IMG/VR virus record: IMGVR_UViG_3300045740_000062
Span: 1 to 45,546 of that record
Reading direction: 5' to 3' (one strand)
Length of the DNA stretch: 45,546 bases
Source of the DNA: a virus
Program-made: the position numbers and the translations under genes
Notes under the pieces: generated by a model
What the model was told of the DNA's origin: nothing
Database searches by the model: none
The model's input: the letters and a program-made list of their open reading frames with translations, nothing else
In this document: piece after piece, positions 40,120 through 45,546 of the stretch
Layout: each line of letters starts with the position of its first letter
Position numbering within the stretch: position 1 is the stretch's first letter

Positions 40120-40301
40120 TTCTTTACCTCTAACAATTCAATCATGGACTCGCCCATCACAAGACTGTGATTAGCGTTATCGTTTATGGCTTTCTCTATG
40201 GCGAGACGGATTGTCTCCAGTCTATCTGTCTCAAACTTGTGGTTGATTGCCACATCCACCCTGAATTTCAATTCGCACAACCCAATCGTTTCAAATTTCA
40301 T
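40116..40301 (-). CDS. Small hypothetical protein
   Basis: A protein of 61 residues after AGGAGAGAGAA. It has two strands (ETIGLCELKFRVDVAINHKFETD) and a long helix (RLETIRLAIEKAINDNANHSLVMGESMIELLEVKK), a small alpha/beta arrangement. Four-base overlaps join it to the genes on both sides. No motif indicates a function. Its support is the ribosome site, the coupled start and stop, and a normal amino-acid composition. Confidence 0.6.
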   Translation of the reverse strand: MKFETIGLCELKFRVDVAINHKFETDRLETIRLAIEKAINDNANHSLVMGESMIELLEVKK

Positions 40302-40516
40302 TTCTCTCTCCTGTGGATTCTTTTAAACGCCTCTGACATACCGCCCTCGGTCTTGTCGCTGATCAGCACTGTGGCTGAGTTGATGCCCTTGTCATAGACC
40401 TTCTGCAACCCTTCGCTTGAGGTCTGTGATCTGGTCTTGCCGTTCTTTAGCGGCTTGAATTCCTTGTCTTTGGCAAACACACTTGGCTTGCCTTTCCAGT
40501 CAAATGGACTTGTCAT
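40298..40516 (-). CDS. Small basic hypothetical protein
   Basis: A protein of 72 residues (MTSPFDWKGKPSVFAKDKEFKPLKNGKTRSQTSSEGLQKVYDKGINSATVLISDKTEGGMSEAFKRIHRREK). The ATG at 40516 is chosen over an upstream TTG because it forms the ATGA overlap used throughout this arm. The protein is basic and probably partly disordered at its start, with a single strand (SATVLISDK) and a closing basic helix. DNA or RNA binding is possible from charge alone. No family is recognised. Confidence 0.6.
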   Translation of the reverse strand: MTSPFDWKGKPSVFAKDKEFKPLKNGKTRSQTSSEGLQKVYDKGINSATVLISDKTEGGMSEAFKRIHRREK

Positions 40517-40698
40517 AGGTTTACGTTCCAATAATGCAACTTGGTCATCTCAAGCACACCAATTACGGTGGCAACAGTCATGTGGTCATACTTTGGAGAG
40601 TTCACCAGATCGCGTATGTCATTCATCAAGTCAATCCCCATTGCCTTTTGATCAGACGATGGTATGACGGTTAGCCTTGGTTTGTCTTCTTTGGTCAT
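40513..40698 (-). CDS. Small hypothetical protein
   Basis: A protein of 61 residues. The ATG at 40698 follows AGGGGGAACAA and overlaps the stop of the preceding gene, so it is preferred over an earlier codon that would extend into that gene. The sequence MTKEDKPRLTVIPSSDQKAMGIDLMNDIRDLVNSPKYDHMTVATVIGVLEMTKLHYWNVNL is a short strand plus two helices. The last helix (MTVATVIGVLEMTKLHYWNV) is moderately hydrophobic but not a clear membrane segment. Function unknown. Confidence 0.6.
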   Translation of the reverse strand: MTKEDKPRLTVIPSSDQKAMGIDLMNDIRDLVNSPKYDHMTVATVIGVLEMTKLHYWNVNL

Positions 40699-40955
40699 TT
40701 GTTCCCCCTTGCCCGAATTCGTTCTGCAATAGCTGTTGACGGATGAGGCCAACCGACTGCCCATTCATCTGCGATCTTGGCACACGCCTCACGCTCATGG
40801 GCAACGGCCATTTGAAAAAACTGCACCAATGAGGCGGCGTCCCCATCAAGGCCATCGTCTGTTGCGGTAAACCTTTTATTGCCGATGTACTCGTGCTTAG
40901 TCCAAGGAATGATGCCGCACTCCACGGCCATTTGGATAATTTCATCTTCGCTCAT
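40695..40955 (-). CDS. Small conserved phage protein
   Basis: A protein of 86 residues. It begins MSEDEIIQMAVECGIIPWTKHEYIGNKRFTATDDG, then LVQFFQMAVAHEREACAKIADEWAVGWPHPSTAIAERIRARGNK. The AHEREACAKI..E..... AIRxRG-like ending is very common in small phage and prophage proteins of Proteobacteria, where it has no assigned activity. The start overlaps the stop of the upstream gene (ATGA). The ending pattern is the only useful hint to host type in this region and is weak. Confidence 0.68.
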   Translation of the reverse strand: MSEDEIIQMAVECGIIPWTKHEYIGNKRFTATDDGLDGDAASLVQFFQMAVAHEREACAKIADEWAVGWPHPSTAIAERIRARGNK

Positions 40956-41386
40956 TTCAACGCCCCAGCGATCTTGTCCAGTTTCCCCGCCTTCTCCAGT
41001 TCTGCCAGCGTCTGCATGGCGGTGGCGGCGCGTTCCAACAGGTTGACATAGCGTTCGAGGTTGCTGAAGTTGGCGGTCTTCTCGACCTTGGCCAGCCCTG
41101 ATGCAAGGTCGTCGGCGGCTTTGCGCACATCACCTGAGCATTTCTTGGCGGCGGCAGACACCGCCGCTGTCTGGGCGTTGTATTTGTCGATTGCCGTGGA
41201 GAGCATGCGCTCTGCCTCGGACAGTGTCTTCGTTGCGTGTTGCATGTCGTTGCTCATTGTCTTTGCTCCTCTTGAAAAGTATGTTCCTGTTTCGCTCTCA
41301 ATCTCTTGGCCAACGATGTTGATGACTGACTTGAGTGTGTACGCTGGGCCGAAGCGATCAATCTTGGCCACCTCTAGCTTACTCAT
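40952..41386 (-). CDS. Helical protein with a possible internal second start
   Basis: A protein of 144 residues from the ATG at 41386, which overlaps the stop of the 47-codon gene. Residues 1-40 (MSKLEVAKIDRFGPAYTLKSVINIVGQEIESETGTYFSRGA) differ in character from residues 44-144, a continuous Ala-rich helical region (MSNDMQHATKTLSEAERMLSTAIDKYNAQTAAVSAAAKKC...). A strong AGAGGAG lies seven bases before the in-frame ATG at 41257, so a 101-residue short form is likely to be made too, or these are two genes without a stop between them. The helical part could form a coiled-coil bundle. No function is recognised. Confidence 0.6.
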   Translation of the reverse strand: MSKLEVAKIDRFGPAYTLKSVINIVGQEIESETGTYFSRGAKTMSNDMQHATKTLSEAERMLSTAIDKYNAQTAAVSAAAKKCSGDVRKAADDLASGLAKVEKTANFSNLERYVNLLERAATAMQTLAELEKAGKLDKIAGALK

Positions 41387-41522
41387 CGTCGTCCCCATCA
41401 TCTGCGCCAGTATCGAAGCAGTCCATGGCATCTTCGCGCATCTCACGCGCACGCTCTTTGGCCTTGTCCCACAGGTCTTGGATGAAGTCTCTATCAAAGT
41501 CCCCAGTTAAATCGTTTCTCAT
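41379..41522 (-). CDS. Very small acidic protein, 47 residues
   Basis: A short frame that reads MRNDLTGDFDRDFIQDLWDKAKERAREMREDAMDCFDTGADDGDDDE. GGAGGT sits seven bases before its ATG, at the end of the upstream gene, and its TAA overlaps the next ATG (ATGAGTAA). The chain is one amphipathic helix (FIQDLWDKAKERAREMREDAM) and an acidic tail of nine Asp/Glu in twelve residues. Coupled start and stop and a near-perfect ribosome site make it a convincing gene. The acidic tail might bind a basic partner. Confidence 0.68.
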   Translation of the reverse strand: MRNDLTGDFDRDFIQDLWDKAKERAREMREDAMDCFDTGADDGDDDE

Positions 41523-41523
41523 C

Positions 41524-42072
41524 TCAACCTCCAAATATTTTCTTCAACTCATCGTACAGCGCACGGGCTTGTACAACAGACAGGGTGTCGAGCAGGCTCT
41601 TCGGGTCAGCCGCCTTCTTAACCTCCACCTTGGTATCGACCTTGAGCGCGGCGATGCCTTCGCTCTTGGCAACTTTGACCTTCACAGGTTTAACCCCCCT
41701 CCTCACCATTGCCATTTGCGCCTTGGTAGAGGGCAGTGATTTGTATTCTTTGAGCAAGCAATACAGTCTGCCATCCTCTGTCTGGCTAAAGAAGTTGCAT
41801 CGAATGTATTGCCCAACAAGCGAGGATACAGATGCTTTATTGAACCCCTGTTTGCATAAGGCCTCCGTTACTTTTGCTCTTGTGATGCCCGGGTTTTTCA
41901 AGACAACATTAAATGTCTCGCGGCTCACATTGTTGGTGGGCACGAAGCGCACCTTGTTGTCAGGTGTCTTTGCAAAGTTTGTAGGCATTGTTGCTTTCTC
42001 CTTGAGTTGTGGTTGTTCATCTTGTGCCCACTCGTTGAGCACTGCGCTCAGGGCGGTCTTCATGTCAGGCAT
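41524..42072 (-). CDS. Winged-helix-like protein with a possible internal second start
   Basis: A protein of 182 residues from the ATG at 42072 (AAGGAGTACGCC leader). Residues about 55-110 (ETFNVVLKNPGITRAKVTEALCKQGFNKASVSSLVGQYIRCNFFSQTEDGRLYCLL) read as a winged helix: helix, TRAKVTEAL, recognition helix NKASVSSLVGQYI, and a strand pair. A Lys/Val-rich linker follows, then a C-terminal helix (SLLDTLSVVQARALYDELKKIFGG). The in-frame ATG at 41988 is preceded by AAGGAGAAAGCAACA, the common leader of this arm, and gives a 154-residue form starting MPTNFAKTP. A DNA-binding regulator is the best guess. Confidence 0.66.
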   Translation of the reverse strand: MPDMKTALSAVLNEWAQDEQPQLKEKATMPTNFAKTPDNKVRFVPTNNVSRETFNVVLKNPGITRAKVTEALCKQGFNKASVSSLVGQYIRCNFFSQTEDGRLYCLLKEYKSLPSTKAQMAMVRRGVKPVKVKVAKSEGIAALKVDTKVEVKKAADPKSLLDTLSVVQARALYDELKKIFGG

Positions 42073-42085
42073 GGCGTACTCCTTC

Positions 42086-42280
42086 TTACCTTTTTTCTTG
42101 GGGTGTTGGCGCATAGTGCATGTCCTTGCGCTCGATGGGTTTCCAACCAAACCTACGCCATGTCTGCGTCACATCCGTAGCGGCGGCGGGCGCGTACTTG
42201 AAGTTGGGGTCGAGGATACCCGTAGGGCGGTACTCGGTCTGCTCTCGGTGTTCCATCGTCACTGCTTTCAGTCGTTTCAT
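42086..42280 (-). CDS. Small hypothetical protein
   Basis: A protein of 64 residues with AAAGGAGGCATGCA before the ATG, which overlaps the stop of the upstream gene. It reads [64 protein letters not shown]. The segment [22 protein letters not shown], with an aromatic-basic cluster, is typical of small phage proteins whose role is not known. It is basic overall and has little predicted structure apart from one helix. No motif suggests catalysis. Confidence 0.64.
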   Translation of the reverse strand: MKRLKAVTMEHREQTEYRPTGILDPNFKYAPAAATDVTQTWRRFGWKPIERKDMHYAPTPQEKR

Positions 42281-42480
42281 TGCATGCCTCCTTTGATTTG
42301 GTCTTTGAGCCACGACACAAGCATGTGTGCATCGAGCACAGCATCCTTCACAGATTCAAAATACTCTGGCGCGAAGTGATCTTCAGGCGCATCAAGGTAT
42401 CGTGTCAGGTCATCTGCCGCCGCAGATAGCAGGGTGTGTACTTGGTCAACGGCTTCGAGGGTAGTTTCAGGTTTTCTCAT
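42277..42480 (-). CDS. Small acidic helical protein, first gene after a promoter
   Basis: A protein of 67 residues after AAGGAGAAAGCAA. The sequence ([67 protein letters not shown]) predicts three amphipathic helices. It is the first coding region after the promoter at 42501-42529, with a very short leader, and so is probably expressed early and strongly. No family is recognised. The position suggests a host take-over or regulatory role, but nothing in the sequence shows one. Confidence 0.64.
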   Translation of the reverse strand: MRKPETTLEAVDQVHTLLSAAADDLTRYLDAPEDHFAPEYFESVKDAVLDAHMLVSWLKDQIKGGMQ

Positions 42481-42500
42481 TTGCTTTCTCCTTTTTTAAG

Positions 42501-42529
42501 ATGATGCCTGACACCCGCTAGGATGTCAA
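42501..42529 (-). promoter_or_regulatory. Sigma70-type promoter with overlapping palindrome
   Basis: On the minus strand TTGACA (42529-42524, a perfect -35 box) is followed after 17 bases by CATCAT (42506-42501, four of six matches to TATAAT). The imperfect palindrome at 42509-42528 (TGACA, CC, loop TAGC, GG, TGTCA) overlaps the -35 box and fills the spacer, a place where a bound repressor would block RNA polymerase. It lies in the 64-base gap before the gene at 42277-42480 and would start transcription near 42494. Confidence 0.62.
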
Positions 42530-42544
42530 GCGTTGGACAATATA

Positions 42545-42640
42545 TCACGGACGCCACACGAATAGATCAAGGGCAAGTACTATGACCGCACCAAGAAACA
42601 TCGCTACTTTAAACCAAATGGGTACTCCGTCTTCATTCAT
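42545..42640 (-). CDS. Single-helix membrane miniprotein, 31 residues
   Basis: A short frame that reads MNEDGVPIWFKVAMFLGAVIVLALDLFVWRP, with AAGGAGAAAACAA before the ATG and an ATGA overlap with the 58-residue gene upstream. Residues 9-28 form one clear transmembrane helix with a short acidic N-terminus and an Arg-Pro end, so the expected topology is N-terminus out or a small inner-membrane anchor. Such miniproteins in phages can modulate host membrane complexes, but no role can be read here. Codon use and the ribosome site support a real gene. Confidence 0.66.
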   Translation of the reverse strand: MNEDGVPIWFKVAMFLGAVIVLALDLFVWRP

Positions 42641-42813
42641 TTGTTTTCTCCTTGTGCTTTTGTGATGGCGGCGTGGGCTTCGGCTTCGATGGTCTTTGCC
42701 CAGTGCCCGCTGTCCATGAGCGAGATGTTCAAAATAGTCTGCAACGCCGCCAACAGTTCTTGATTCACCTCATACAGTCGGCGCAGTTCGTCGGCTTCTT
42801 GTTGTTCACTCAT
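42637..42813 (-). CDS. Small helical protein, 58 residues
   Basis: A frame that reads MSEQQEADELRRLYEVNQELLAALQTILNISLMDSGHWAKTIEAEAHAAITKAQGENK. The LLAALQTIL plus a later AEAHAAITKA pattern is widespread among small phage proteins with no assigned role. The start overlaps the stop of the gene at 42810-43094 and the stop overlaps the next start, both by four bases. The chain is almost wholly helical and acidic in its first half. Coupling at both ends makes it a solid gene call despite its length. Confidence 0.7.
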   Translation of the reverse strand: MSEQQEADELRRLYEVNQELLAALQTILNISLMDSGHWAKTIEAEAHAAITKAQGENK

Positions 42814-43094
42814 TTGCGTTTTCCTTTCTTCTTCACATCAAAGAACCCCAACCACTTCGCACCCTCGACTTGGGGCTGGAAGAAGTTGATGTCATAGGCG
42901 GCATCGTGGGGCAGGGGCACGAGGTATAAGTTATACCCATGCCCAAACCCATCCATGATCTTCATCACCTCACGCAAGTCACGCTCAGGCGTGGACAAGC
43001 ACCAGTCTTGCACGCTTGCGGCAAAGAAATGTTGATTGGCAGTAGCGGCTTGCTTCTTGGCGTAGCCGGTCATTTGGATTGTTTCACTCATCAT
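42810..43094 (-). CDS. Hypothetical protein
   Basis: A protein of 94 residues from ATGATG, overlapping the stop of the peptidase gene; either ATG is possible. It reads in part TGYAKKQAATANQHFFAASVQDWCLSTPERDLREVMKIMDGFGHGYNLYLVPLPHDAAYDINFFQPQVEGAKWLGFFDVKKKGKRK. A helix with ERDLREVMKIMD is followed by strands (YNLYLVPLP, YDINFFQPQV) and a basic end. The block YNLYLVPLP..A.YDINFFQPQVEGA recurs in small phage proteins I have seen, without known role. It is the third gene from the right edge and is coupled to the peptidase gene. Confidence 0.66.
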   Translation of the reverse strand: MMSETIQMTGYAKKQAATANQHFFAASVQDWCLSTPERDLREVMKIMDGFGHGYNLYLVPLPHDAAYDINFFQPQVEGAKWLGFFDVKKKGKRK

Positions 43095-44212
43095 GCATAC
43101 TCCTTATAAACAAGATCAAACAAAGTCGCCAGCGCAGTGCCAGCGTCCAACTGGTGCGTTAACTCCAATGCCTCGGTCAGCACACTGGGGTCACGCAACT
43201 TCTTCTTATTGATAAATCGTTTCGCCTGCTCAGGGTCTTCGGGGTACACCGACTCGGCCATCAGGTCAATGAGCCAGCCATCGTAGCCAGCCATGGCGTC
43301 ATAGATTGCTTCTTCGACCTCGATGCGTTCGTCATCATCGGGGAAATGCTCATAAAAACCAGAAGAAGAGTTGACATTAGTCGAAGAGAGCGCACCGAGG
43401 GTTGTCCACCCCTTGTTGTAGTGGCTATCCCAGTCGTTCATCTCCTGCACGCTGGGGTCGCGGTCAGTGGGCAGGGTATCCCAATCAATCTGAACAACCC
43501 GCTCGGCAAGCGCGGTGTAATGGTGGATGTCAAGGTTCTCGTTCTGCGTGTGCTCAGAATAGTAGCCCACGCTGATGTTTGTACACTCGGGGATGATGTC
43601 AGTGAACTCGGCAGTATCGGTGTACACACCTGTGTTGTCGGGCAGATACATCAACCGCTCGTCTTGGTTCAGGGCATCAGACAGCGCATCAGCGAACACA
43701 TCAGAACAGCACCGACCCCAGCCTTGGTGGGTGATCACTGAGTCGATACCCCTGCGGTCGAATGCCACAGCCCTATCAAAGTTTTTTAATAATTCCACAT
43801 GGTGTTTGGCCAAGTGCTTGGCACCGACACCACCGCACTCCTCACCCTGAGAGAAGATGTAATAACCGGGAGTGTTTGAATGTAAGAGGTGCATCAGCAT
43901 CGCACACCCTGCGCCATCATCGGCACCGAGCGGGGCGCCGTTGGCGAACCATTTGCCATGCGCCTTGATGAACTTGTTCGGGCCATCTTCGTGGTGGACA
44001 GTATCGACATGGGCGATAAAGAGAGTGCGGTGGTGGGTAGATGTGCGGTTGTCCACATGGATATTGCCTGCGGCGTCGATGGTTAAGTCAAGGTGTGCAG
44101 GGATGTGGTCACACAGCCAGCCAGTGAACATCATCGCACCCTCGCCACCATCGGGGCGCTTGAGTGACAGGGCACGGCACAGGGTCTTGTAGAGAATTGA
44201 TTTCTTGTTCAT
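43091..44212 (-). CDS. M20-type zinc peptidase (PepT-like)
   Basis: A protein of 373 residues. The two-metal aminopeptidase/tripeptidase signature is complete: FIAHVDTVH with His68 and Asp70, PLGADDGAG with Asp98/Asp99, FSQGEECGG with Glu124 (base) and Glu125, FDRRG with Asp152, and SVGYYSEHTQNENLDI with His221. Residues about 240-373 are an acidic addition (SVQEMNDWDSHYNKGW, FPDDDERIEVEEAIYDAM) with no clear lid domain, so the full M20 dimer domain seems missing. The ribosome site GAGGAG is formed by the last two codons of the upstream gene, three bases away. It may cut small peptides or amide-linked host compounds; the substrate is unknown. Confidence 0.84.
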   Translation of the reverse strand: MNKKSILYKTLCRALSLKRPDGGEGAMMFTGWLCDHIPAHLDLTIDAAGNIHVDNRTSTHHRTLFIAHVDTVHHEDGPNKFIKAHGKWFANGAPLGADDGAGCAMLMHLLHSNTPGYYIFSQGEECGGVGAKHLAKHHVELLKNFDRAVAFDRRGIDSVITHQGWGRCCSDVFADALSDALNQDERLMYLPDNTGVYTDTAEFTDIIPECTNISVGYYSEHTQNENLDIHHYTALAERVVQIDWDTLPTDRDPSVQEMNDWDSHYNKGWTTLGALSSTNVNSSSGFYEHFPDDDERIEVEEAIYDAMAGYDGWLIDLMAESVYPEDPEQAKRFINKKKLRDPSVLTEALELTHQLDAGTALATLFDLVYKEYA

Positions 44213-44215
44213 GGT

Positions 44216-45546
44216 TTACTCCTCGTTGGGTTCTTCAGTTTCAGGGGCGTGGTCAGGGTGGTACTTCTCGTCATCGATGATGACAGGATCGATCTTGTCC
44301 GAGTAGTAGTTGTCGGTCGCGTGGCACTGCCATGCGTCATCCTTGTGGACATACCCCTCGTCCTCGGTGCAGACACAGTTGTCAGTCAACTCGTATCGGT
44401 CGTTGTACTCGTCAAAGGCTATGCGCTCGTCATCGGTGTGGTACCACTCGTCAGCAGACTCGATATGCACAGCGTTGTCGATGTGCTCGTACTCGCCGTT
44501 CTCTAAACACACGATGTTGTTATTGTCGAGATAGTCCTCGTCATACCACTGGTCTTGCGACTCGACAAACACAGCGTAGGAACTGCGTACATAGTACTCG
44601 GCGCCTCGTCTGCCGATGACATAGGTGAACTCGTGGTCAAGACAGTACTCGCAGACATTGATGTCACTGCCATCAACCCAGTGCAACTCATCCTCGTGGC
44701 AACGCTCACCGCACTCGTCACAAGTTGTGCGGCTACCGCCCGATGGTGTGCCGTCAGTGTTGTCGCACTCGTACTCGCCGTCGCTGTCAAGCACCAAGTA
44801 CTCGCCCACAATGGCCACTTGCCGCTCGTTGCCGTCAATGTATGGGGCAAGGAAGTCGTTGGATGTGGGGTAGTACGCCATCTTCACACCCTCGTGCCAC
44901 TCGCTCTGGTGTCGATACCCCTGCGCCTTGAGCCATGCCTCCAAGTGCTCGTCAGCGTATGAATACCCGCCGTTGGGACAGCGTTTGTATGAGCGCACAA
45001 AATACTTGGTGTCGTCGTCACTGTTGCACAGCGCACGAGCGTCAATCGAGCCAGTCTCCGTCACCCGCACAGCCATGTGCCAGCCATACTTGGGATCGTA
45101 GACTTCATAGGGGTGACGGGCGTGGCCATCAGAACAACGCACATCATCACGCTCACGCCAGCACATACATGAGTATGGGCCGTTGTTGACTGCATGCACC
45201 ATCTCATCAGTCGTGTTCAAAAACCTAAACTCGCTACCAGTAGCGGTGTACTGCGCGGCGATGTCACGGATGATGTGGTCAGAGATGTCGAAGTGTCGGG
45301 CAAGATACTTGCCGATGGTGGTGATGGTCTGCTTGTCTGCGATGCCTGCCCGCTCGTCACGGGTATAGGCGATGCGGCCGGGGTCAGTGACTGCCTTGTG
45401 CGGCCACTCAAGCAACAACTGTTGCCAGTTGTATGGGTCAGCGTGCTCGAAGGCGTTGTGGATAGCAGGGTGCAGGTTGAACCTGCTTGCTAGGTCTCTG
45501 AACCATGGCCGCGAATCGGCCACGATACGGATAGCGGGTTGGAAGA
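44216..45546 (-). CDS. Large acidic protein with zinc ribbon and short Trp/Tyr-Asp repeats (5' end cut)
   Basis: At least 443 residues. A GTG at 45523 is possible, but the frame stays open to the window edge (FQPAIRIVADSRPWF), so the real start is probably outside. Residues about 20-240 (numbering from the GTG) contain a folded region with scattered Cys (YSCMCWRERDDVRC). A zinc ribbon follows: CDECGERCHEDELHWVDGSDINVCEYCLDHEF (two C-x2-C pairs). From about residue 310 on there are about seven units of 15-18 residues with core D-x-[WY]-Y-x-x-D (QDQWYDEDY, ENGEYEHIDN, ADEWYHTDD, NDRYELTD, EGYVHKDD, DNYYSDK, DEKYHPD). Asp and Glu are very frequent throughout. It is the first gene seen in the minus arm. 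I do not recognise a function. Confidence 0.7.
   Translation of the reverse strand, partial: FQPAIRIVADSRPWFRDLASRFNLHPAIHNAFEHADPYNWQQLLLEWPHKAVTDPGRIAYTRDERAGIADKQTITTIGKYLARHFDISDHIIRDIAAQYTATGSEFRFLNTTDEMVHAVNNGPYSCMCWRERDDVRCSDGHARHPYEVYDPKYGWHMAVRVTETGSIDARALCNSDDDTKYFVRSYKRCPNGGYSYADEHLEAWLKAQGYRHQSEWHEGVKMAYYPTSNDFLAPYIDGNERQVAIVGEYLVLDSDGEYECDNTDGTPSGGSRTTCDECGERCHEDELHWVDGSDINVCEYCLDHEFTYVIGRRGAEYYVRSSYAVFVESQDQWYDEDYLDNNNIVCLENGEYEHIDNAVHIESADEWYHTDDERIAFDEYNDRYELTDNCVCTEDEGYVHKDDAWQCHATDNYYSDKIDPVIIDDEKYHPDHAPETEEPNEE

Noticed and set aside
42652-42897. A plus-strand frame of 81 codons near the small early genes
   Set aside because: It is antisense to two coupled minus-strand genes, has no start signal and would be the only plus-strand gene in the arm.

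Overview
The window is a 45.5 kb piece of a tailed bacteriophage (Caudoviricetes) genome, densely coded and with no host genes. A head-tail adaptor-like protein, a tube/nozzle-like protein, a very large internal-virion-type protein and a family A DNA polymerase, with no tape-measure or sheath gene in view, favour a short-tailed (podovirus-like) phage. The terminase, portal and capsid genes are absent and presumably lie to the left of position 1. The host cannot be read from the sequence; many short 4-base gene overlaps and strong AGGAG ribosome binding sites fit a Gram-negative bacterium, and similar gene sets are common in uncultured freshwater phages (inference).

Layout. Positions 1-27775, all on the plus strand, form the virion and lysis arm: an adaptor-like gene at the left edge; a tail-appendage array of about 10 kb (two small paralogues, four long paralogues sharing an N-terminal module, a 26-copy repeat protein, a fibre with a self-cleaving S74 chaperone domain, a glycine-rich protein and a small tail protein); a cupin-fold protein; a lysis group (two small membrane proteins, a 3TM holin and a GH24 lysozyme); a nozzle-like protein; a C1q/TNF-like jelly-roll protein; and a block of probable internal virion proteins with an embedded GNAT acetyltransferase, ending in a 2183-residue protein that contains an HELIGH metallopeptidase motif. 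A hairpin plus T-run at 27824-27849 closes this arm.

Positions 27895-45546, all on the minus strand, form the early/replication arm. Reading in the direction of transcription (from the right edge): a large acidic zinc-ribbon repeat protein (cut by the window edge), an M20-type zinc peptidase, about fifteen small overlapping early genes, a DUF3310 protein, a VRR-NUC nuclease, family A DNA polymerase, a minimal HExxH protease, an iron-sulphur RecB/Cas4-like nuclease, an HNH protein, an SNF2 helicase, a coiled-coil protein, an ssDNA-binding-like protein, an HTH protein and finally an AEP primase-helicase. The two arms converge at about 27.8 kb.

Functionally, the minus arm supplies a fairly self-sufficient replication and recombination set plus early host-interaction genes, and the plus arm supplies tail, ejection and lysis proteins. 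The items most worth a second look are the acidic repeat/zinc-ribbon protein next to the M20 peptidase, the tandem tail-protein paralogues and 26-copy repeat protein, the giant protein with a protease motif, the leucine at the 762-equivalent position of the polymerase, a palindrome lying inside a good promoter at 42.5 kb, a recurrent extended ribosome-binding leader used through the minus arm, and several genes under 60 codons. No tRNA, rRNA, integrase, transposase or CRISPR array was seen. No stretch over 300 bases lacks a gene.
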